From Streptococcus danieliae (lineage in GTDB: Bacteria > Bacillota > Bacilli > Lactobacillales > Streptococcaceae), in assembly GCF_009767945.1 (NCBI RefSeq), contig NZ_WSRS01000001.1:1-63350 (forward strand): 63,350 nt of DNA, given 5' to 3'. This document shows, one piece after another, positions 55,282 to 63,030 of this stretch. The first letter of the stretch is position 1. Every line of letters begins with the position of its first letter. The notes under the pieces were generated by a model. That model saw only the letters and a list, made by a program, of their open reading frames with translations, did not search any database and had not been told where the DNA came from. The translations under genes and the position numbers were made by a program.

Positions 55282-55935
55282 TTAGTATGTCCGCGAATCA
55301 TCGGCAATGGATTCAACCGTGCGTGCAAAAGCATCACAGGCTGCGCGACAGGCTGACTGAGAACCGACCAACAACCCCCCGGCAAAGTTGGTCTCACTTG
55401 GTGGTCCATAGAAGGCTCCAATTTGTACATCTGCAGCTTTTAAAGCCGCATCCAAACCAACCATGGCTTCTGCTGGTGGAGCAATGAGATAGGCAATCGC
55501 GGTTCCTTCTGGAGCATTGGCTGCGGCTGAAAGGTAGGAACCTGCCCGCGCGATACAGTGAGCAAAATAAGGAATACTGTTATCCTCATTCGCACTGATA
55601 AAGGCTGCTCCATTTTCAATTTCATAAACAATGACATCCAAGGCGCTGCGCACCTCTTCAGGATTTGGGCCAGCGACAATTCCAATGACCTCACCGGCCA
55701 GTTTTGTGGATGCATTTCCGGCTCCGGCATACATACTCCGAGCATAGACAATCTCTACATCAACAGCTTTTGTAGCTTCATCTAAGGCTACATAGGTCAC
55801 ATCATCTGAATCGGAGGTCACAATCCCCAGACTCCGGTGATGCGGTTTCAAGTCTAGTGAAGCAGCCAAGCCTGCATCCACATTTGAAATTAGGAGCGAA
55901 CTGAGGACAGTTGCTGTTAAACGTTCTTTCTTCAC
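55282..55935 (-). CDS. eutL: Microcompartment shell protein EutL
   Basis: The protein (217 residues) has two circularly permuted BMC domains and forms trimers with a gated pore. IVYARSMYAGAGNASTKLAGEVIGIVAGPNP (about 58-88, with the acidic and Gly-rich loop) and YGPPSETNFAGGLLVG near 178-193 are typical. It follows eutC. Confidence 0.95.
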   Translation of the reverse strand: MKKERLTATVLSSLLISNVDAGLAASLDLKPHHRSLGIVTSDSDDVTYVALDEATKAVDVEIVYARSMYAGAGNASTKLAGEVIGIVAGPNPEEVRSALDVIVYEIENGAAFISANEDNSIPYFAHCIARAGSYLSAAANAPEGTAIAYLIAPPAEAMVGLDAALKAADVQIGAFYGPPSETNFAGGLLVGSQSACRAACDAFARTVESIADDSRTY

Positions 55936-55948
55936 GATTCCTTCCTCC

Positions 55949-56854
55949 TTAAGATTTCAAGTCTACACCAGACTTTTTATTGTCCAAAATCTTCTTAATC
56001 AACTCAGCGACATAGGCTCCTGCTTCAACCGCTGGCGTTCCTCCACGATGGATATTTGACAAAACGGTCCGTCGAGCTTCCGGCATGCCCATGGTTGGCT
56101 TATAAGCCAAATAAGCACTCATTGATTCAGCAGTTACCAGCCCTGGCCGTTCACCGACCAACATACAAACAACTTCAGCCCCCGTGAGCTCTGCGACATG
56201 ATCCATCGCGCCAACCCGCGCATGTTTGATAAACAAGACTTCTGCAAAATCCAAACCAAAAACCTTCAATCCCTGCTTCAAGGCAGGCAAGAAGTCTGCC
56301 AAATTGGCTTCGATGGCCGAGGAACTGAGACCATCCCCTACAATGATTTGCACCTTAGCTTGTGGTCGACACCGATCTTTAATAATGGCTTGCTGATCTT
56401 CTGGGAAAATCCGCCCTAAATCGGGTCTTGTTAGGTACTCATCCTTACTCTGGGCAGTTGTATGGACAGGGATCATCCCCATTTTTTCTACAAAATCATC
56501 TGAAACGTAAGAGAAGACTGCATCCTGAGCAGCAGCATGGTCTGCTCGAAAGCGCAGAACTGACTGTGTCTTGTAGCGGGAACCAGCCCGCCACAATCCC
56601 AACCGAGCAGGGGTAAACTTTTTAATCTTCCGATAAGCTTCCTCGTTTAAGGCATGAGGAATTAAAAACTGCTCTTGAATATCCACTTCCGTGATATCCG
56701 GGATCATTCCGTCCTCAATGGAACTCTCTTCAAAATGAGGACTCGCTTGAGCCACTGGACTTTCTTCCACTGATTCTGTCACAGGTGCCACAGGACTTGT
56801 GGTCATTTCACTCAGCATTGACCGAATCATTTCTTTTAATTGCAATTCATCCAC
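55949..56854 (-). CDS. eutC: Ethanolamine ammonia-lyase small subunit EutC
   Basis: The protein (301 residues) pairs with EutB. It carries the N-terminal encapsulation helix ([17 protein letters not shown]), a Pro- and Glu-rich linker (about 18-60) and the cobalamin-proximal domain with [30 protein letters not shown] and [11 protein letters not shown]. The disordered linker is longer than in many relatives. Confidence 0.95.
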   Translation of the reverse strand: MDELQLKEMIRSMLSEMTTSPVAPVTESVEESPVAQASPHFEESSIEDGMIPDITEVDIQEQFLIPHALNEEAYRKIKKFTPARLGLWRAGSRYKTQSVLRFRADHAAAQDAVFSYVSDDFVEKMGMIPVHTTAQSKDEYLTRPDLGRIFPEDQQAIIKDRCRPQAKVQIIVGDGLSSSAIEANLADFLPALKQGLKVFGLDFAEVLFIKHARVGAMDHVAELTGAEVVCMLVGERPGLVTAESMSAYLAYKPTMGMPEARRTVLSNIHRGGTPAVEAGAYVAELIKKILDNKKSGVDLKS

Positions 56855-56869
56855 TAGACTATCCTCCTT

Positions 56870-58240
56870 CTATTGTGGTTGCATAAAGACAGAGCCGTCG
56901 CCACCAATATCTGTTAGGCGACCATCCTTCATCAAGCCCATCTTTTCCATCCACTCTTCAAACTCTTTGATTGGACGTTTGCCAAGCAAGTCCCTCATCG
57001 CAGCTGTTTCATGATAACCGGTTGTTTGATAGTTGAGCATGATATCATCACCATGAGGAATAGCCATGATATAGTTGACGCCCGCAGCCCCTAGAAGGAC
57101 TAGAAGATTTTCTGCATCGTTTTGATCGGCCTTCATATGGTTGGTGTAACAAATATCACAGCCCATAGAAATACCTGACAATTTACCCATGAAATGATCT
57201 TCCAAGCCAGCCCGAATAACCTGTTTTGAATCGTAGAGATACTCTGGACCAATAAAACCAACCACTGTGTTAACCAAGAACGGATCAAAGCGTTTGGCAA
57301 AACCATAACAACGAGCTTCCATGGTCACTTGGTCAGCATCATAGTGGGCATCAGAAGACAACTCCGAACCTTGACCTGTTTCAAAGTACATGACATTTGG
57401 TCCAGCTGCAGTCCCGACTTTTAGGGCCGTATCGCGTGCTTCTTGAATAGTCTTCGCATCAAAACCAAAGGCTGTATTTCCCTTTTCAGATCCCGCAATC
57501 GATTGGAAAACAAGACCGGTTGGTGCCCCCTGGTTCATAGCTTCAATCTGAGTGGTTACATGGGCTAGTACACAGTGCTGGGTTGGGATTTGATACTCCT
57601 CAATAAAGTCGTTAAACTTGTGCAAAACACGTTTGGTACTTTCAACAGAGTCATCTACAGGATTCAATCCTAGAAGAGCATCTCCACAACCGTAGGCAAA
57701 TCCTTCCATAGTTGAAGCCATAATCCCATCTGGATCATCGGTTGTATGGTTGGGTTGTAAACGCGAAGAAAAGGTTCCCGGACGGCCAATCGTGGTATTG
57801 GCCGTCTTGGTAATAACAATTTTTTGAGCACCAAGGATCAAGTCCAAATTGGTCATCAATTTAGCAACGGCAGCTACCATTTCTGAAGTCAATCCCCGTG
57901 ATAACCATTGGATATCGGTATTGGTTGTCCGATTATCCAAAATCCATTCACGGAGCTCTTCGACCGTCCAATTTTTAATTTTTTCATAGGTTCGAAGATT
58001 GACATCATCAATAATAATGCGTGTAACTTCATCTTCCTCATAAGGGACAACTGGATTGTTGAACAAGTCTGATAACTTTAATTGTGCCAATACAACCTTG
58101 GCTGCCACTCGCTCCTCAGCAGATGTTGCCGCAACGCCTGCTAGTTGGTCTCCAGACTTATATTCATTGGCCTTAGCCAATACTTCTTTTACAGAAGAAA
58201 ATTCATAGACACGTCCAAATAATTTTGTTTTCAAAATCAT
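56870..58240 (-). CDS. eutB: Ethanolamine ammonia-lyase large subunit EutB
   Basis: The protein (456 residues) has the TIM-barrel active site that turns ethanolamine into acetaldehyde and ammonia with adenosylcobalamin. IGRPGTFSSRLQPNHTTDDPDGI (about 152-174), YFETGQGSELSSDAH (about 274-288) with the substrate Gln/Glu, and VGFIGPEYLYDSKQVIRAGLEDHF. The upstream gene eutA and its leader suggest full operon expression. N-terminal LFGRVYEFSSVKEVLAKANE is standard. Confidence 0.97.
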   Translation of the reverse strand: MILKTKLFGRVYEFSSVKEVLAKANEYKSGDQLAGVAATSAEERVAAKVVLAQLKLSDLFNNPVVPYEEDEVTRIIIDDVNLRTYEKIKNWTVEELREWILDNRTTNTDIQWLSRGLTSEMVAAVAKLMTNLDLILGAQKIVITKTANTTIGRPGTFSSRLQPNHTTDDPDGIMASTMEGFAYGCGDALLGLNPVDDSVESTKRVLHKFNDFIEEYQIPTQHCVLAHVTTQIEAMNQGAPTGLVFQSIAGSEKGNTAFGFDAKTIQEARDTALKVGTAAGPNVMYFETGQGSELSSDAHYDADQVTMEARCYGFAKRFDPFLVNTVVGFIGPEYLYDSKQVIRAGLEDHFMGKLSGISMGCDICYTNHMKADQNDAENLLVLLGAAGVNYIMAIPHGDDIMLNYQTTGYHETAAMRDLLGKRPIKEFEEWMEKMGLMKDGRLTDIGGDGSVFMQPQ

Positions 58241-58254
58241 GAATGGCTTCCTCC

Positions 58255-59691
58255 TTAGGAATCAAAGACCAGCGTCTTAACAACCACTGGTAAAACTGAA
58301 CCCGCTACAATCGGGTTGCCAATATCGATGTAATCTCCGTTTTGGACATCCACCGAATCAATACAAACGAAGGGATAATCAGCTGGCAGGCGTACAAAGA
58401 GACTCTGGCCTAAAACCTTAGCCATATCTTCCCTTAAAACAACGACTAAGGGGAGACCTTTAGCCAGGGTCTCAGCCATCCCAGCAATAATGGCATCCGC
58501 ATACTCTTCAATTTTTACAAATGACGGACTGCGTTGCCCTTCTAGGGCCAGAGCCACTTGCTGGACCTCATTCTCCAAAGAAAACCAATGCAGTTTATCT
58601 TTAATAATTTGGGCCAAGCGGGAACTCTCGAGCTCTTCATCTTCTGCCGACAACTTGAGGACTGGAATATTACGAAGAGGTAGGGTATTTTCAATATAGG
58701 TAATGGTGCTGCCACTGACATCTGTTGTATGGCTCCCTGCTCCTACAACCGTAGCCCGGATTGTCTCGCTCGCCTGAATCACCGTTCGCTCTTTGAAAAT
58801 ACGCGAATGGGCCAAGGAGCGCCCCAAAAGAATACCGATATCTCCGTACAGATAGTCATCCAAACCCTGATCAGCTGCCAAAATTGCGTCTGCAACTCCG
58901 CCAGAAAAAGAAACACAGCTAATAACTTGATCCAATTTCAAGGCATGGTTGGTGACCAGTAAATCGTAGTAAGGACAAGTTCCCTCTAACCCCACAGCCA
59001 TTTCTAGGACCTCTGTTAGAATCTGAACCAAACGGTTCAAATCTGAAGGATTGACTGTTTTACCAAGCTCCAACTGCAGCCCTTCCTGCTGAATAATTTG
59101 CTGCAGCTTAGGAGCAATATAGGTCAGGCGGTGACTACTTGGATCAAGCTTGATCAAGCGACCGCCGATATCAAAGCAGGCTGTATCCTGGAGGTCTCCT
59201 TCTCGAAACAAGGCCAGATTAGATGTGCCGCCGCCAATATCGATATTAACAATCGATGTATGATGCTCCTGAGAATACTGATGACTGCCTGCTCCCTTGC
59301 CAGCAATAATACTTTCCAGATCCGGACCTGCTGTTGCCACAACAAAATCCCCAGCATAACCGCTGAGTGCCTGTAAGACTTGAGCGGCATTCTCTTTCCG
59401 AGCGGTTTCGCCAGTGATAATGACAGCCCCCATTTGAATGGCTTCTTTTTGGATACCCGCCTTTTGGTACTCTCTTTGGACAAAATCCTTAATCTGATCA
59501 ACCTCAATCAAGAGCTGATCCGAAATAGGCGTAAACAAAATGTCACTCTTGTACAAAACTGTTTTATTCGTTATATAGACACGTGGGATTGTAAAGACAG
59601 ATGCAATATTTTCAACAGTTAGCTCTGACAGAACCAGTTGCGTTGTTGCAGTCCCCAGATCCAATCCCACACTTAGGATTTTTTCAGACAT
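58255..59691 (-). CDS. eutA: Ethanolamine ammonia-lyase reactivase EutA
   Basis: The protein (478 residues) is an actin/Hsp70-fold ATPase that releases inactive cobalamin from EutBC. SVGLDLGTATTQLVLSEL (7-24), VNIDIGGGTSNLALF (about 146-160) and VVGAGSHTTDVSGSTI (about 309-324). It is preceded by the dual-hairpin terminator at 59703-59784 and is the first intact gene of the operon. Confidence 0.94.
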   Translation of the reverse strand: MSEKILSVGLDLGTATTQLVLSELTVENIASVFTIPRVYITNKTVLYKSDILFTPISDQLLIEVDQIKDFVQREYQKAGIQKEAIQMGAVIITGETARKENAAQVLQALSGYAGDFVVATAGPDLESIIAGKGAGSHQYSQEHHTSIVNIDIGGGTSNLALFREGDLQDTACFDIGGRLIKLDPSSHRLTYIAPKLQQIIQQEGLQLELGKTVNPSDLNRLVQILTEVLEMAVGLEGTCPYYDLLVTNHALKLDQVISCVSFSGGVADAILAADQGLDDYLYGDIGILLGRSLAHSRIFKERTVIQASETIRATVVGAGSHTTDVSGSTITYIENTLPLRNIPVLKLSAEDEELESSRLAQIIKDKLHWFSLENEVQQVALALEGQRSPSFVKIEEYADAIIAGMAETLAKGLPLVVVLREDMAKVLGQSLFVRLPADYPFVCIDSVDVQNGDYIDIGNPIVAGSVLPVVVKTLVFDS

Positions 59692-59702
59692 GAAAAACCT
59701 CC

Positions 59703-59784
59703 AAAAAAAAGACGCTCAAAGAAGCGTTCCCTATTTGGAACCTCTTCTTCAAGCGTCATTGCTTTCTCATCCACAACGTCGTAG
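59703..59784 (-). promoter_or_regulatory. ANTAR (EutV-type) dual-hairpin terminator in front of eutA
   Basis: On the minus strand: P1 CTAC/GTGG around GACGTT (59771-59784), P2 AAGC/GCTT around hexaloop AATGAC (59751-59764) with A1 and G4, and a terminator of about 20 bp (59711-59730 with 59737-59757) followed by eight T. P2 shares GACGCTT with the terminator's left arm, so the two are exclusive. P1 keeps G4 but has G instead of A at position 1. This matches the eutW-eutA intergenic terminator known from E. faecalis. Confidence 0.78.
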
Positions 59785-59789
59785 CGAGA

Positions 59790-60050
59790 TTAGTATTTAA
59801 AAGTAATCGTCGTTTCTGTCCCCCTTGGACCGGAACGACTTTTTAGTTTTCCAGATAACTTCCCTTGAACAAATCGTTGCACAAGAGTTAAACCTAGACG
59901 ATGGTGACTTCCGTCACCTTGAATTTTATAACCGTTTCCATTATCGGCTACTAACAGTCTTATTATACCGTCTTTTTCCGATAATTGCAAGCGGATTCTT
60001 TTTGCCGTATGTGTTTGGAATTTTGAGAAATTAAAAAGTATGAAGAGCAT
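59790..60050 (-). pseudogene. eutW: C-terminal remnant of the EutW-like sensor histidine kinase
   Basis: Only about 86 codons remain. They encode the end of a HATPase domain: VADNGNGYKIQ (G1 box), HHRLGLTLVQRFVQGKLSGK (G2 box) and RGTETTITFKY, the usual end of EutW-type (HisKA_2) kinases. The sensor domain, phospho-acceptor His and N box are missing. The apparent ATG is not the original start. EutW senses ethanolamine and phosphorylates EutV; neither eutV nor the rest of eutW is in the window. Confidence 0.8.
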
Positions 60051-60347
60051 CGTTTTGAAAACGCTGTTTTTTTCAAAATAAAACTGAACAAAGAATCATT
60101 TCACCTTGCTCAGTCACTTGACTTCTACTAGTATTTACTGTAGAATATCTTATGAATCAAGCAAAAGTAGGGTTTTTGTTTGATTTTAGCGGAGCGTTCC
60201 AGCGCTTCGCTTTTTTCTTTGTTTCATTAAGATTATTATACCATCTTCACACACAATGTCAATACTTTTGGCAAAAATCTTCATTAAAGCACAAAAATTC
60301 TTACCTGTCAAATTTTCCCTGATTTCGAATTTTCATATATTTTATAG
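60051..60347. other. Junction region between the eutW remnant and the ISLre2 gene
   Basis: About 300 AT-rich bases without a gene. It includes an inverted repeat TTTTGAAAA/TTTTTTCAAAA next to the eutW remnant (60051-60079) and a plus-strand terminator (60188-60216). The exact breakpoint of the eut deletion lies somewhere here. Confidence 0.5.
60188..60216 (+). terminator. Orphan plus-strand intrinsic terminator
   Basis: AGCGGAGCG and CGCTTCGCT pair over 9 bp (one G-U) around a 6-base loop, followed by TTTTT on the plus strand. No plus-strand gene precedes it within several kilobases, so it is probably left over from a deleted gene. Confidence 0.6.
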
Positions 60348-61637
60348 TCAAAGTTTTAATTTCGCATGTAATTTAGCAGTCGGCTCGTAGGTCTTAGGAA
60401 TCCTTTTATGAGAAAATCTCCAATCAACCGTGTTGTTCAATTCCTCAAATTCTTCAAACTCCTTTCTCCAATCTCCAAAAATCAAATCTCTCAGTTCTCC
60501 CTGCTTCTCCAAAACAATCAATTTTGCAATTGTCTCTGCTCCTGTATCCGACCAATACATTCCTCGATTTTTCATCCGATAGGTTAGTTTTCGATGGTTC
60601 GATTCAATGATTCCGATTCCTCCTTTTGAAATCCCTCTCAACTCACAGGATTTAGTATGAATAAAATCTCTTCTCAGTCTTTTGGAGAAACTCTGAAAGG
60701 ATTCTATTTCTTTATCCGTCTGTAAACAGGATTCCAAAGTATCCAAAGCCACCTTTAATTTGTCTCGATCATGGTTATAAATAGCCTTGAAAAATAATGA
60801 AGCCTGTTCTGGATAAAGCCCCGTTGCTCTTCGGATCTCTCTTAGAACATGAAATTCATCCCAAAAATATTCATGTTGTTTAATCTTCAGTTCACGAGCG
60901 ATATTGCAAAAACTCCGATAGCTATAGCCTACACCTCCGTCAGAATTTGTAATCAAAAGAGTGCTCTCTGTGATTTTATAAGTCCGCTGAATATAAGATA
61001 ACATTTCTTCTCTAACCTTTGAAATCGATAGTCCTACAAATTCCTTTTTCTCCACCAAACAAAAGCGATTTTCACCTACTTCCTTACTGCCACAATGAAC
61101 AATGTAGTGGTGGAGATGCACATTGGTTCCTCCACTTGTTTTAACCAAAACATCATCTCCCTCCAGATAAAGAACATCAATCGGCCGCAACATCTCTTCT
61201 TTTGTGAAAGACAGAATCATGAAATCCCTTTGATTCCTCAGTAGTTCCCCCGCTCTCTGCAAAACAGAGAAAACACTATAGCTAGAAATGGACAGATGAT
61301 ACATGGTTGATAAAACCTCAGTAACCTGCTGATAGCTCATCCGTAAGGATAAATCCAACATCGTGACTTCAACTTCTTTTGAAAAGCGATCATACTTGTC
61401 TAAGCCCAACCATTCATCAACTGGAATATAAAGCTCTCCGTCCCGATACCAGCGATTCCGATAAAAGGTAATCTCCCCCACTAAAAAGACGACCGTTCGT
61501 TGAATACGATTTTTCAAAGTATAACCTCGAGCAAGCAAGGTCAACACTAAACTTTCATCGTATTCCTCGATTTTCTTTAGAAATTCTCTCCTCACTTCCT
61601 CGCTATAATCCACTAATAATTTTCTTTCATCTAGCAT
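60348..61637 (-). CDS. ISLre2 family transposase
   Basis: The protein (429 residues) is of the ISLre2/UPF0236 type: an N-terminal RRTVVFLVGEITFYRNRWY-like block (RTVVFLVGEITFYRNR, about 48-63), LSLRMSYQQVTEVLS and a central acidic part with YLEGDDVLVK and NSDGGVGYSY, and a C-terminal GISKGGIGIIESNHRKLTYRMKNRGMYWS with Gly, Glu and Asn residues. Start at 61637 (MLDERKLLVD), seven bases after GAAAGGAG; an upstream in-frame ATG at 61688 has no site. It appears intact. Element ends are not clear. Confidence 0.88.
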   Translation of the reverse strand: MLDERKLLVDYSEEVRREFLKKIEEYDESLVLTLLARGYTLKNRIQRTVVFLVGEITFYRNRWYRDGELYIPVDEWLGLDKYDRFSKEVEVTMLDLSLRMSYQQVTEVLSTMYHLSISSYSVFSVLQRAGELLRNQRDFMILSFTKEEMLRPIDVLYLEGDDVLVKTSGGTNVHLHHYIVHCGSKEVGENRFCLVEKKEFVGLSISKVREEMLSYIQRTYKITESTLLITNSDGGVGYSYRSFCNIARELKIKQHEYFWDEFHVLREIRRATGLYPEQASLFFKAIYNHDRDKLKVALDTLESCLQTDKEIESFQSFSKRLRRDFIHTKSCELRGISKGGIGIIESNHRKLTYRMKNRGMYWSDTGAETIAKLIVLEKQGELRDLIFGDWRKEFEEFEELNNTVDWRFSHKRIPKTYEPTAKLHAKLKL

Positions 61638-61756
61638 AATTCTTCTCCTTTCAAAAGTCAGTATAGGAGCTTTAACTAAATCTGACAAATCTTCGCAGAT
61701 TCAGCTCATTCAGCGCCCATACTTTTGATAATCGTAAATCATTATCATTTTTTGAA

Positions 61757-61790
61757 AAGAAAAAGAGCCCTATCCCAAAGATAGAACTCT
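61757..61790 (-). terminator. Terminator of the partition operon
   Basis: AGAGTTCTATC and GATAGGGCTCT pair as a stem with two mismatches (61764-61790) around a 5-base loop; TTTTTC follows on the minus strand. It lies nine bases after the stop at 61799. Confidence 0.7.
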
Positions 61791-61798
61791 GACACGAA

Positions 61799-62119
61799 TT
61801 ATGAGCGATTCTCTCTCCACTCTTTAATCCATTCGCTAATCAAATGATAAGCCATATATGCCATAAACAGCCAGAAAAGCGCAATCAAAAGAGATAGGAA
61901 ATCTGCAATAAAAGAAAAGCCACCTGAAAAATGAACACCTACAGATAACAACAAAATCGGCAGTACCAGAGCAGGCGCAAAATAGAGAGCCAACAAACCT
62001 AATACAAGCATGAAGGCCATGTTAATCCCGATCCATTGAAAGAAAAATACGATTGTTGCGATTCCAGAAACAGCCGCAAGAAACATCAGTAAAAGTATTC
62101 CAGAATAGATTCTAAACAT
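61799..62119 (-). CDS. Small membrane protein of a plasmid- or ICE-type operon
   Basis: The protein (106 residues) has three strongly hydrophobic segments (about 7-32, 34-57 and 70-96) and a basic-acidic tail (EWIKEWRENRS). I do not recognise a family. It is the last gene of the parA operon, five bases after its neighbour. Such small membrane proteins are common in conjugative elements. Confidence 0.6.
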   Translation of the reverse strand: MFRIYSGILLLMFLAAVSGIATIVFFFQWIGINMAFMLVLGLLALYFAPALVLPILLLSVGVHFSGGFSFIADFLSLLIALFWLFMAYMAYHLISEWIKEWRENRS

Positions 62120-62124
62120 GGTAT

Positions 62125-62412
62125 CTAGTCCTCCTTTGATTTTAGTTTTCGCTGCATCTTATCCCACTCTCGAATGATTAAATTCTCTAAGTACTCAGAT
62201 GCTGACTTTGCCCGATGAAAATTCACCAAATCCTCTAGTTTTTCATAGCGGACATCATAGTGAAGTGAAAAAGGGTAGCGTTGTTTTTTCTCGTATGTTT
62301 CAGGAGAAACAGGAGCACCTTGTCTTTTTCGACCTCTTTTTTTCCTGCTGACAGATTGGTTTGAACTTGATTCAAACTTCTGCTTTAATTCCGCAAATTT
62401 GTTCTCAGTCAT
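62125..62412 (-). CDS. Small basic partner of ParA (probable DNA-binding partition protein)
   Basis: The protein (95 residues) is highly charged: a disordered, Lys/Arg-rich middle (KKRGRKRQG) and a C-terminal helical part with VNFHRAKSASEYLENLIIREWD that could be a short ribbon-helix-helix or similar fold. Position right after parA suggests the ParB-like partner. ATG at 62412 lies four bases after the parA stop; a TTG at 62415 is the alternative start. Confidence 0.6.
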   Translation of the reverse strand: MTENKFAELKQKFESSSNQSVSRKKRGRKRQGAPVSPETYEKKQRYPFSLHYDVRYEKLEDLVNFHRAKSASEYLENLIIREWDKMQRKLKSKED

Positions 62413-62415
62413 CAA

Positions 62416-63030
62416 TCAAGATCCCTCCAATACTTTCAAAATGGATTCATATACAGATTCGATATTAGCGTAAAAATTTCGATGCGCCTTTTTTTGCTGT
62501 TCAGTCATCTGCTTCTTTTGTTCAAAAACATTTTGATTCAATACTAGGCTTTTAGCCATCAGTTCCTTTTTCTGAACAGACCCCAGGTAGTAAGGGTCTT
62601 CTTGCACCACCTCTAAAAACTGCTTACAGGTATCGGTTACATTGTGTCCATAATATTCAATCTTGTTTCCGATGAGGTAAGGAGTCGCTGTCACATAGCT
62701 CTTTCTTGTCACCACCTCGATAGCTTCATCCTTAATCGATTGAACAAAGCGCTTTAGCGATAACCAGGCACGAAAACCATTTGTCGAAGCATCGGTTACC
62801 CCCAATACTAAATCTGACACCGCTATAAAATTAGCCGTTACAAGACTTTCATCATTGTGAGTATCAATCAAAATCACATCAAATTGTCCTGCTAGCTCTT
62901 CAAAATGATCACTGAACCACATAAAGAGTTGAAGATACTTGTTATTCCGACTAGACAAATCCAAGTGATCATCTGTCAAACGTTCGTCTCCTCGAATCAA
63001 GCTGAGATTATCTGTAATTTGACAGATTTC
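62416..63030 (-). pseudogene. ParA-type partition ATPase, N-terminus removed by the IS
   Basis: About 205 codons remain. Walker A' (DVILIDTHNDE, about 40 residues into the ATG-based frame) and later motifs (VLGVTDASTNGFRA) are present. The Walker A loop at the N-terminus is missing. The frame is open from the IS boundary (63031) and reads EICQITDNLSLIRGDE into the annotated part, so translation was once continuous. It is probably of plasmid or ICE origin. Confidence 0.75.

Noticed and set aside
60262-61727. ATACTTTTG at 60262-60270 and 61719-61727 as a 9-base target duplication of the ISLre2 element
   Set aside because: Length and spacing (about 1.45 kb) would fit, but no inverted terminal repeats are visible just inside these sites. 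Nine AT-rich bases can match by chance.
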